A stretch of DNA of 6,282 nucleotides from NCBI GenBank assembly GCA_021203585.1, contig JAJQAW010000053.1:1-6282 (forward strand). The letters are read 5' to 3'. Below the pieces are notes generated by a model. That model had not been told where the DNA came from. It did no database searches and saw nothing but the letters and a program-made list of their open reading frames with translations. The position numbers and the translations under genes were made by a program. Shown here in pieces: positions 1 to 5,295 of the stretch. The stretch comes from Rikenellaceae bacterium. GTDB lineage: Bacteria; Bacteroidota; Bacteroidia; Bacteroidales; Rikenellaceae. Numbering within the stretch: the first letter of the stretch is position 1; the number at the start of each line of letters is the position of its first letter.

Positions 1-796
1 ACGCCTCGTTGGCCGGTTTGGTCGATAATCGCCCCGAGGTACCGAGCAGGTTGGGATAATTTTCCGGAATCAATCCCTTGGCCAGAACGCTTTGGATGAC
101 GGGCATCGAAAATTGTTCGGAAAAAAGCAAAACCTCACCAACCGCATGTTTGATTCCCTGTCCCGCGAACAAGACCGGCCGCTCGGACTGGCCGATCAGC
201 GCGGCCGCCGCCTCGATGTCCGCTTTTTCGGGATGCGGATAACCTTGCCGGTAATTGGAGGCCGAAGAGAGATCGATTGGTGGGATGTCCGCATAACCAT
301 AATCCACCGGAATCGTAACCACCGCGACCCCTTTGGCTTGCATGGCCTTGCGGATGGCATCGTCCACCACATAGGGTAAACTTTCCGGATTCATCACCGT
401 CCGGTTGTAGATGCTCACATCCGCGAACATGGGGTTCTCGTTCAGTTCTTGAAAATAATCGTAATTCATCCATTGCGAAGAGCATTGTCCGACTAACGCC
501 AAGACCGGAACTCTATCCATCTTGGCATCGTAAAGGCCGTTGAACAAATGCGTGGCGTCCGGACCGGCCGTTCCGAAGCAAACCCCGATCCGGCCGGTCA
601 GTTTAGCATCCACCGCGGCGGCGATGGCCCCGGTCTCTTTGTGCCGTACCTGAATGAACCGGACGTGGCTTTGTTCATCGTACAAGGCATTCATAATCGA
701 ATTAAACGAGCCGCCCGGAATTCCGTACACATGCTTTACGCCCCAGCTTTCCAGGATTCGAAGCATTGCTACTCCGGATTTGATCGTGTTTTGCAT
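1..796 (-). CDS. spxB: Pyruvate oxidase (ThDP- and FAD-dependent), N-terminal part, cut by the window edge
   Basis: Likely a cytoplasmic pyruvate oxidase, the family that converts pyruvate, phosphate and O2 to acetyl phosphate, CO2 and H2O2. The visible 265 residues align closely, from memory, with Lactobacillus plantarum POX and pneumococcal SpxB. Shared stretches are YGIPGGSFNSIM (residues 24-35), DAKLTGRIGVCFG (63-75), FNGLYDA (85-91), FQELNENPMFADV (115-127) and KPANEA (260-265). This covers the ThDP pyrimidine-binding domain (about 1-175) and the start of the central FAD-binding domain. Phe115 and Gln116 match the active-site FQ of POX. Two strongly conserved positions differ: the RHEE motif reads RHKE (Lys53), and GPG reads GPD (Asp80). 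The ATG at 796-794 puts the protein N-terminus where the family begins; an in-frame stop lies about 90 bases upstream and there is no better start. No Shine-Dalgarno is seen. It is divergent from the superoxide dismutase gene. The family assignment is firm, but activity is doubtful given Lys53. The remaining half or more of the protein lies outside the window. Confidence 0.88.
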   Translation of the reverse strand, partial: MQNTIKSGVAMLRILESWGVKHVYGIPGGSFNSIMNALYDEQSHVRFIQVRHKETGAIAAAVDAKLTGRIGVCFGTAGPDATHLFNGLYDAKMDRVPVLALVGQCSSQWMNYDYFQELNENPMFADVSIYNRTVMNPESLPYVVDDAIRKAMQAKGVAVVTIPVDYGYADIPPIDLSSASNYRQGYPHPEKADIEAAAALIGQSERPVLFAGQGIKHAVGEVLLFSEQFSMPVIQSVLAKGLIPENYPNLLGTSGRLSTKPANEA

Positions 797-847
797 ACCG
801 TGAATTTTATGTTTCTGCTCCGGTTCGGGTATGCAATTATTATGCAA
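791..847. repeat. Three copies of the heptamer TATGCAA around the pyruvate oxidase start
   Basis: TATGCAA occurs at 830-836 and 841-847 as direct repeats 11 bases apart, about one helical turn. Its inverse TTGCATA sits at 791-797 over the start codon of the pyruvate oxidase gene. All three fall in or at the edge of the 109-base divergent region between pyruvate oxidase and superoxide dismutase. The spacing would suit a protein binding one DNA face, so an operator is possible. No known factor is recognised, and A/T-rich heptamers can recur by chance. No clean Bacteroidota promoter box was found for either divergent gene; TAGGTTCT at 884-891 is only a weak partial match for the dismutase. Confidence 0.3.
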
Positions 848-905
848 ACGGGGATAAATTTTTTCATGGTTTTTGTACCTCTATAGGTTCTAAAATAAAG
901 TACGT

Positions 906-1547
906 ATGAAAAAAACAGTTCTTCTGTGGGCTGCCCTGGTCCTGGGCGTAGCTTACGGGCAGTATACTTTGCCGCCCTTGCCGTATCCTCCGGACGCGTT
1001 GGAGCCGGTTTTGAGCGCCGAGACCGTGGAAACGCATCACGGAAAGCATGTGCAGGCCTACGTGGACAACCTGAACCGTTTGGTACTGGGAACCCTGTTT
1101 GCCGCCCAATCGGTGGAATACATCTCCCGATTTGCCGACGGTGCGATTTACAATAATGGCGCCCAGATTTATAACCATACCTTATATTTCGACGTCTTAG
1201 CTTCCGAGAACGAGGCTAAACATACTCCAACGGGCGCTTTAGCCGCCGCCATCGATCGAGATTTCGGTTCGTGGTCCGATTTCAAAAAAGAATTCGTTCG
1301 TTCGGCTAACTCTTTGTTCGGTTCCGGTTGGACCTGGTTGTCGGTAGATCCCGGCGGAAAACTCGTGATCGGTTCCTATCGAAATGCCGGAAACCCTTTG
1401 AAAAAGGGGCATTTCCCCTTATTGGGGGTCGATGTATGGGAGCACGCGTACTACATAGATTACCGGAATCGAAAAGCGGACTATCTCGATGCTCTATGGC
1501 GCATCGTCGATTGGAAAGTGATCGAATCCCGGTATGAGAATAGATAA
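906..1547 (+). CDS. sodB: Exported superoxide dismutase, Fe/Mn family (Fe-type signature)
   Basis: Converts superoxide to O2 and H2O2. After a leader, the 213-residue protein follows the iron/manganese dismutase fold from PPLPYPPDALEP (residues 23-34) to the C-terminus. Metal ligands by alignment with E. coli FeSOD are His44 (in THHGKHV), His91 (NHTLYF), Asp176 and His180 (in DVWEHAYYIDYRN). Gln87 in NNGAQ sits where iron enzymes carry their active-site glutamine (Gln69 in E. coli), so an iron or cambialistic enzyme is more likely than a strictly manganese one. Closest remembered relative is the Bacteroides fragilis SOD. The unusual part is the N-terminus: MKKTVLLWAALVLGVAYG has a charged start, a hydrophobic core and a plausible signal peptidase I site after AYG (residue 18). 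There is no lipobox cysteine. This predicts a periplasmic or secreted enzyme, while most homologues are cytoplasmic. It is first of four co-directional genes and divergent from pyruvate oxidase. Confidence 0.95.
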   Translation: MKKTVLLWAALVLGVAYGQYTLPPLPYPPDALEPVLSAETVETHHGKHVQAYVDNLNRLVLGTLFAAQSVEYISRFADGAIYNNGAQIYNHTLYFDVLASENEAKHTPTGALAAAIDRDFGSWSDFKKEFVRSANSLFGSGWTWLSVDPGGKLVIGSYRNAGNPLKKGHFPLLGVDVWEHAYYIDYRNRKADYLDALWRIVDWKVIESRYENR

Positions 1548-1567
1548 TGCTTTAAAATTTTAAAATT

Positions 1568-1741
1568 ATGCCAGCAAAAAGTGAAAAACAAAGAAGATTT
1601 ATGGGAGCCGCCCTTGCTTACAAACGCGGAGAAGAAGAGCAGGTAAGCGACCGGGTCAAAAAGGCGGCGGAAAGTATGACCGAAAAAGAACTCGAGGATT
1701 ACGCCTCTAAACCGGATAAAAAGAAAAAAACGAAAGATTGA
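1568..1741 (+). CDS. Small charged protein, DUF3008-like, function unknown
   Basis: A 57-residue protein beginning MPAKSEKQRRFMGAALAYKR and ending in a lysine-rich tail (KPDKKKKTKD). The opening MPAKS-x-x-Q-x-x-FMG, the following 'A.KRG' segment and the later 'AA.SM(T/S)EKEL.DYAS' segment (about residues 33-47) match the pattern remembered for the DUF3008 family of short bacterial and phage proteins. That family has no established function. It is soluble, strongly charged and probably helical, with no membrane segment, cysteine or histidine. It lies 20 bases after the dismutase stop and 30 bases before the next gene on the same strand, so it is probably part of that transcript. The leader carries the A/T-only palindrome TTTAAAATTTTAAA (1551-1564) and no Shine-Dalgarno, which is normal for Bacteroidota. 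The family call rests on pattern memory only. Confidence 0.8.
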   Translation: MPAKSEKQRRFMGAALAYKRGEEEQVSDRVKKAAESMTEKELEDYASKPDKKKKTKD

Positions 1742-1771
1742 TTTTCAGTTGGGAAAAAAAGCGATCACAGG

Positions 1772-2248
1772 ATGATAAACGAAATAATAGGATGGGTCAG
1801 CAACGATGCTCGGAAGATCGTCTCCCGTCAACCCGAAATTTCCGAAGAGCGACAGGAAAAAACAGTGAAAGTTGCCACTCTTTCCTTTCTCGAAGGATTG
1901 CAGCAATACCTTCGGGAGGACAATCTCTCTGCTCTGGGCTCTTTGATCGACGAGCGGCAAGCCGGTCTGTCGGACGAAGGAGCCAGTGAAATGTTGCAGG
2001 GTATACAAGAAATTCTGGTGGTTTCGCTCATCTCCCGGGCGGCTCTGAGTCCGGTGGTGGCGGAAAACATAGCGGTTTCTCTGATTCCGGCGGTCCTGAC
2101 CGATTGGTCTGTCCGGCTGAACGATTCCGGCCGGGTGTGGGATTTGCGCGCCTTGGCTGCAGGTTTGACCGAAGTCGGTTCGGCCGGATTAAGCGATCGG
2201 GTGGAGCACGAATTTAAACGGAACGAGGCGCATGCGCTGAATTGTTAA
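1772..2248 (+). CDS. Hypothetical helical protein, 158 residues, possibly DUF937-like
   Basis: Function not recognised. The protein has no signal peptide or clear membrane segment and is predicted mostly helical. Its layout is an N-terminal part with many charged residues (1-35), an amphipathic middle (36-90), and a segment VVAENIAVSLIPAVLTDW (95-112) followed by LNDSGRVWDLRALAAGL (116-132). The last two resemble the 'IA..LIP.VL' and 'ndsg.fdl..l...L' pattern seen in Bacteroidota proteins annotated as DUF937-like. That resemblance is weak and based on memory. A single cysteine is the final residue. The ATG at 1772 follows the DUF3008-like gene by 30 bases. The overlapping minus-strand frames in the same place show no family features. 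Codon and base composition match the neighbouring genes, so it is probably a real gene of the same operon. Confidence 0.75.
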   Translation: MINEIIGWVSNDARKIVSRQPEISEERQEKTVKVATLSFLEGLQQYLREDNLSALGSLIDERQAGLSDEGASEMLQGIQEILVVSLISRAALSPVVAENIAVSLIPAVLTDWSVRLNDSGRVWDLRALAAGLTEVGSAGLSDRVEHEFKRNEAHALNC

Positions 2249-2251
2249 AAC

Positions 2252-2284
2252 CAGAACCATGAAATAAGAAACAGAACCATGAAA
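2252..2284 (+). repeat. 13-base direct repeat duplicating the translation start of the oxidoreductase gene
   Basis: CAGAACCATGAAA occurs exactly at 2252-2264 and again at 2272-2284, 20 bases apart. The second copy contains the real ATG (2279) of the oxidoreductase gene. The first copy presents an ATG that reads ATG AAA TAA, a two-codon open frame. The duplication therefore places a decoy start and immediate stop just before the true start. It may be a chance tandem duplication or may affect initiation. Confidence 0.6.
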
Positions 2285-3238
2285 GCTATTCGATTAATCC
2301 AACACGGAGGGCCCGAAAATCTTCGTTATGAAGATGTTTCTTGGCCCCAAATCGGTGAAAGCCAGCTTTTGATACGGGTGCATGCCGCTTCGGTCAATCA
2401 CCTGGAAATTAAAAAAGCATCGCAAGAGGAAGGGCATCCAATGTCTGTACCCTTACCCTGGGTACCGGGGTATGATTTTGCCGGACAGATCGAAGATACC
2501 GGCGGTTGTGCGACCGACTTAAAGAAAGGGGATCGGGTTTATGGCAACTGCGATGGCGGTTCCTACGCCCAATACCTGGCAGCGGATCTTTCCAAAGTGG
2601 TCCGCATGCCCGAGAATTTATCCTGGGAAGAGGCCGCCACCGTGCCGCACGTGGGGGAAACTGCTTGGCAGGTCATTCACACGCACGGGCAACTGCAACC
2701 AGGAGAACGGGTATTGATCCACGGAGCTGCGGGAGCCGTAGGTGCTTTTGCCGTACAGTTTGCGCGGCTCATTGGCGCCCAAATCTACGCTTCGGTATTA
2801 GCAGCGGATGCGGATTATGTCCGGAATTTAGGAGCGGATGTGGTCATCGACTACAAAACGACCGATTTTACCACGGTAGCCCGCGATATGGATTTAGTAG
2901 TGGTACTGGTGAGCGGTGACACGCAAGAACGCTCCTTCGGGGTACTGAAACAGGGCGGACGCCTGGTCAGTACAACTACTCCAATCCGGCAGGAATTGGC
3001 GGATCGGTATGGAGTGACCGGCATCCAGATGGTGATCCAACAATCGGGACGGGATTTACAACAAATCTCGCAATTAATCGGCTCGGGCGAGGTAAAAACC
3101 GACGTACAAGTGGTCTATCCCCTTCGGGAGGCCGCCAAAGCGTGGAGGCAAATGGAGGGTGATCCGGCGCTGCCGAAAATTTTCCGGGGAAAAATTGTGC
3201 TGACCATCGCGGATGATCCGATCGAAGGATCGATGTAG
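2279..3238 (+). CDS. Zinc-free medium-chain dehydrogenase, quinone-oxidoreductase type (NADPH-dependent)
   Basis: A 319-residue cytoplasmic oxidoreductase of the medium-chain dehydrogenase/reductase superfamily, quinone oxidoreductase branch. These enzymes reduce quinones, enones or other carbonyls with NAD(P)H. Visible are the N-terminal GroES-like domain (about 1-115), with KAIRLIQHGGPENL at the start, the VNHLEIKK segment, the VPGYDFAG turn (62-69) and KKGDRVYG (82-89). The Rossmann nucleotide-binding domain follows, with GERVLIHGAAGAVG (142-155) and LGADVVIDY (184-192). The C-terminal GKIVL (304-308) is the typical end of the fold. No cysteine-rich structural-zinc lobe and no catalytic-zinc ligand set is seen, which fits the zinc-free branch. 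The substrate cannot be told. Length is normal. It is the last gene of the run starting at 906, 30 bases after the preceding gene, and is followed by a strong hairpin terminator. Its place beside a superoxide dismutase suggests a role in redox stress, which is inference only. Confidence 0.92.
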   Translation: MKAIRLIQHGGPENLRYEDVSWPQIGESQLLIRVHAASVNHLEIKKASQEEGHPMSVPLPWVPGYDFAGQIEDTGGCATDLKKGDRVYGNCDGGSYAQYLAADLSKVVRMPENLSWEEAATVPHVGETAWQVIHTHGQLQPGERVLIHGAAGAVGAFAVQFARLIGAQIYASVLAADADYVRNLGADVVIDYKTTDFTTVARDMDLVVVLVSGDTQERSFGVLKQGGRLVSTTTPIRQELADRYGVTGIQMVIQQSGRDLQQISQLIGSGEVKTDVQVVYPLREAAKAWRQMEGDPALPKIFRGKIVLTIADDPIEGSM

Positions 3239-3321
3239 CCGCGTAAAATCGGACGGCGCAGCCGTTTCCCGTCAACCGGCCCGTCTCTCCTGCCGGATCG
3301 GGACAGAGCGGTGCGCAATGG

Positions 3322-3353
3322 AAAAGTCTCATCGATCACCCGATGAGACTTTT
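3322..3353. terminator. Bidirectional intrinsic terminator between convergent genes
   Basis: A perfect 13-bp inverted repeat: the left arm AAAAGTCTCATCG is at 3322-3334 and the right arm CGATGAGACTTTT at 3341-3353, with a 6-base loop. The arms end in four T on one strand and four A on the other, so the structure can work as a terminator in both directions. It sits 84 bases after the oxidoreductase gene and 55 bases after the end of the minus-strand peptidase gene, as expected for a shared terminator. The T tract is short, so efficiency is uncertain. Nothing else is supported in the 169-base gap around it. Confidence 0.8.
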
Positions 3354-3407
3354 GATTTACCGGAGCCAGTGCTGCGAGAGGAACCCGCAGCGAGAGCTAC
3401 CGCGGGC

Positions 3408-4085
3408 TTACCTTCTGTTTCGGGCGATGCCGATGTAGGAAATGATGGAGGTCAAAGCGGACAAAGCAGCGACAATATAAGTTATCGCGGCCCAGGTTAA
3501 AGCCTGTTTGGCTTCACCCAGTTGTCGGGCATCGACCAACCCTGATCCCTTCAGCCAGGCCAGCGCTCGCCGCGAAGCGTTGAGTTCCACCGGCAAAGTA
3601 ACCAGACTGAACAAGAGGGCCACGGCCAGTAAACCGATTCCGATCCAGAACAACGAGGGTAGGGTATTGATGACCAATAATCCGGCCAAGACCACCCACA
3701 TGGCGATGCGGGAGGAAAAGGTAACCACCGGAACCAGGGCGGCTCGCAATTTCATCGGGGCATACCCGCGGGCATGTTGGACGGCGTGGCCGCATTCGTG
3801 GGCGGCAACCGCTCCGGCGGAGATCGAATTGGTTCCGTACACCGGTTCACTTAAATTCACCGTCAGGTTCGACGGATTGAAATTATCGGTCAGATTACCA
3901 CGGGTCGAGGTAATGCGTACGTTGGTTATTCCGTTATCCCGGAGCATTTTCTCGGCCACATCCCGTCCGGTCAATCCGCCCGGAAAAGGCACTTTCGAAT
4001 ATTTTGCAAACACCGACTGCAGTCGTGCCTGCACGATAAAACCGACGATGGCCACCAAGATGACCAGCCAAAATTGAGGAATCAT
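3408..4085 (-). CDS. Membrane zinc metallopeptidase, YugP family
   Basis: A 225-residue integral membrane protein of the YugP-like neutral zinc metallopeptidase family (Pfam Zn_peptidase_2 type); its physiological substrate is not known. The zinc motif HECGH is at residues 96-100 (two His ligands and the catalytic Glu97), followed by AVQHARGYAP. Glu167 in LPVELNASRRA is the probable third ligand, equivalent to the conserved P-x-E-x-N-A-S motif of the family. Hydrophobic segments are at about 4-20, 116-140, 143-165 and 196-217. The family signatures FPGGLTGRDVAEKMLRDNGI (34-53) and LTVNLSEPVYGTNSISA (74-90) are also present. Length matches Bacillus subtilis YugP (about 225). The ATG at 4085 lies directly before the first membrane segment. 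The leader is A/T-rich without Shine-Dalgarno. The gene is divergent from tsaC with 130 bases between, and convergent with the oxidoreductase gene across a hairpin terminator. The 189-residue opposite-strand frame within it is a shadow. Confidence 0.95.
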   Translation of the reverse strand: MIPQFWLVILVAIVGFIVQARLQSVFAKYSKVPFPGGLTGRDVAEKMLRDNGITNVRITSTRGNLTDNFNPSNLTVNLSEPVYGTNSISAGAVAAHECGHAVQHARGYAPMKLRAALVPVVTFSSRIAMWVVLAGLLVINTLPSLFWIGIGLLAVALLFSLVTLPVELNASRRALAWLKGSGLVDARQLGEAKQALTWAAITYIVAALSALTSIISYIGIARNRR

Positions 4086-4178
4086 ATTTCTTGTCTTTTT
4101 AAATGAATATGCTGTTCCGCACAGAAAATCTTGTATGGACTATCAAAGAACGTGCTAAAACGGTCGAAGGAAAGGAGC

Positions 4179-4208
4179 TTCGAACGGGAGGGATTTTTGC
4201 TACCTTTG
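4179..4208 (+). promoter_or_regulatory. Bacteroidota-type sigma-ABfr promoter for tsaC
   Basis: TACCTTTG at 4201-4208 is an exact match to the Bacteroidota -7 box TAnnTTTG. TTCG at 4179-4182 is an imperfect -33 element (consensus TTTG) with an 18-base gap, slightly shorter than the usual 19-21. The expected transcription start lies around 4213-4216, almost on the first ATG of tsaC, so the transcript would be leaderless or start at a later in-frame ATG. The -7 box is clear; the -33 box is weak. Confidence 0.72.
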
Positions 4209-4215
4209 CGGGATA

Positions 4216-4812
4216 ATGGAGATGAGCATGGAGGAAAAAAAATCGTTGTTGGAAGATCAGCTTGCCCAAGCCCTGGCCGTACTGAAAAGCGGAGGTATTA
4301 TTCTTTATCCGACCGATACGGTGTGGGGTATCGGTTGCGATGCCACCCAGCCTGCGGCCGTCGAAAAAATCTATGCCTTGAAAAACCGGACGGACCGAAA
4401 AAGTTTGTTGATTCTGGTGGATCACCCGGATCAAGTTTCCCGGTATGTACATAAAGTTCCGGAAATCGCCTGGCAATTGCTGGATGTGGCCGATAAACCG
4501 CTCACTCTCATTCTTCCGGAGGCCCGGGCAGTGGCGGAAAATCTCATACCGGAAGAAAAAACGATCGGAATCCGGGTAGTCGACCATGAATTTTGCCGGA
4601 AGCTCATTCATAAATTGAACCGTCCCCTGGTCTCCACATCGGCCAATCCGGCGGGCGAAGCCACTCCTTCCCGCTTTTCGGAGATCCCGAAAGTCATCCT
4701 ACAGGGAGTCGATTTTATCGTCGATCCGGCTTTGGAAGGGAATCCCACCCGCAAGGCTTCCAGTATTATCGCCGTGGGACCGGGAGGAGAAATTCAAATT
4801 ATACGTCCGTAA
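4216..4812 (+). CDS. tsaC: L-threonylcarbamoyladenylate synthase (TsaC/Sua5/YrdC family)
   Basis: Makes L-threonylcarbamoyladenylate from threonine, bicarbonate and ATP. This is the first step of N6-threonylcarbamoyladenosine (t6A) synthesis at position 37 of ANN-decoding tRNAs; the TsaB/TsaD/TsaE proteins complete the pathway. The 198-residue protein is a single YrdC domain without the extra Sua5 domain. Motifs seen are YPTDTVWGIGCDA (31-43), the KNR..RKS basic loop (56-63) that binds ATP/bicarbonate, KPLTLIL (94-100), IGIRVVDHEFC (117-127) and STSANPAGE (140-148). The near-end RKASSII (179-185) fits the conserved serine segment. Three in-frame ATGs occur at 4216, 4222 and 4228. The promoter -7 box ends at 4208, so a start at 4216 would be nearly leaderless, while 4228 leaves a short leader and loses only MEMS. 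The thioesterase gene begins one base after the stop, so both are probably co-transcribed. The 170-residue minus-strand frame here is a shadow. Confidence 0.95.
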   Translation: MEMSMEEKKSLLEDQLAQALAVLKSGGIILYPTDTVWGIGCDATQPAAVEKIYALKNRTDRKSLLILVDHPDQVSRYVHKVPEIAWQLLDVADKPLTLILPEARAVAENLIPEEKTIGIRVVDHEFCRKLIHKLNRPLVSTSANPAGEATPSRFSEIPKVILQGVDFIVDPALEGNPTRKASSIIAVGPGGEIQIIRP

Positions 4813-4813
4813 G

Positions 4814-5248
4814 ATGATACAAACTCCGATACAGATGCGTTTTGCCGACGTGGACCGATTGGGCCATGTGAATAACGTCAATTTACAGCATTACTTCGAT
4901 CTGGGCAAAACGGATTATTATGCCCGGGTAATTCCGCAGCCGATCGATTGGTGCAAAGAGGCACTGATTCAAAAGGCCACGCATACAGTCTATCAGGCAC
5001 AGACCCGGTTCGGGGAGCCGGTGGTAGTGCGGACACGGGTAGAAAAAATCGGCACGAGTAGTTTGTCCATGTACCAGGAAATCGTACAGGCCGATTCCGG
5101 AGAGGTAAAGGCCTACAGCCGGTCGACGCTGGTGATGTTCGATTTCGAGCGGCAGCAAAAAATACCGGTCCCGCAGAGCTGGCGGAAGCTTCTCGGTCAA
5201 CATGAAAATAGGGATTTTAATACCGGGAGCGGCGACACGGTTTTTTGA
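4814..5248 (+). CDS. Acyl-CoA thioesterase, 4HBT hotdog fold (YbgC/FadM-like)
   Basis: A 144-residue cytoplasmic hotdog-fold thioesterase, which hydrolyses acyl-CoA or acyl-ACP thioesters; the actual substrate is unknown. The N-terminal motif MRFADVDRLGHVNNVNLQHY (8-27) is the 4HBT signature, with Asp14 the likely catalytic acid and the HVNN loop (18-21) lining the site. FDLGKTDYY (28-36), TRFGEPVVVRTRVEKIG (64-80) and the last strand STLVMFDFE (104-112) complete the fold. The protein resembles Bacteroidales thioesterases that end just after the 'VP..WR' segment (here VPQSWRKLLG, 118-127). About 17 extra residues (HENRDFNTGSGDTVF and two before it) follow, and they lack family features. The start at 4814 is one base after the tsaC stop, which suggests translational coupling and shared transcription from the tsaC promoter. 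The tail ends in a T6 run (5241-5246) before the TGA. Confidence 0.88.
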   Translation: MIQTPIQMRFADVDRLGHVNNVNLQHYFDLGKTDYYARVIPQPIDWCKEALIQKATHTVYQAQTRFGEPVVVRTRVEKIGTSSLSMYQEIVQADSGEVKAYSRSTLVMFDFERQQKIPVPQSWRKLLGQHENRDFNTGSGDTVF

Positions 5249-5262
5249 AGCTTGTGCGGTAA

Positions 5263-5294
5263 CCCGGGGAGTTCGGCAGAGAGCCCTGCCCGGG
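5263..5294. terminator. GC-rich hairpin between convergent thioesterase and ispG genes
   Basis: The 47-base gap between the two stop codons holds CCCGGG (5263-5268), GGCAG (5275-5279), CTGCC (5286-5290) and CGGG (5291-5294). GGCAG pairs with CTGCC across a 6-base loop, and CCCG can extend the stem with a bulge on one side. No T tract follows on either strand, so a typical intrinsic terminator is not supported. It could still serve as a transcript-end structure for the convergent pair. Confidence 0.35.
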
Positions 5295-5295
5295 A

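Noticed and set aside
769..867. A 32-codon minus-strand frame starting MKKFIPVCIIIA, upstream of and overlapping the pyruvate oxidase start in another frame; a possible leader peptide.
   Set aside because: The hydrophobic start is suggestive, but there is no family match, no initiation signal beyond an ATG, and the later residues look like random reading of A/T-rich leader DNA.
548..886. A 112-residue plus-strand frame running to the region before the dismutase gene.
   Set aside because: Antisense to the conserved pyruvate oxidase frame and lacking protein-family features.
3253..3265. Small hairpin ACGGC-GCA-GCCGT just after the oxidoreductase stop, as a first terminator.
   Set aside because: Only 5 bp of stem with a 3-base loop and no T tract; the 13-bp hairpin downstream is a far better terminator.
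3508..4077. A 189-residue plus-strand frame.
   Set aside because: Fully antisense to the YugP-type peptidase, whose HECGH motif and membrane segments establish the minus strand as coding.
4099..4611. A 170-residue minus-strand frame opposite tsaC.
   Set aside because: tsaC has all YrdC motifs in the plus frame, and this frame has no recognisable domain.
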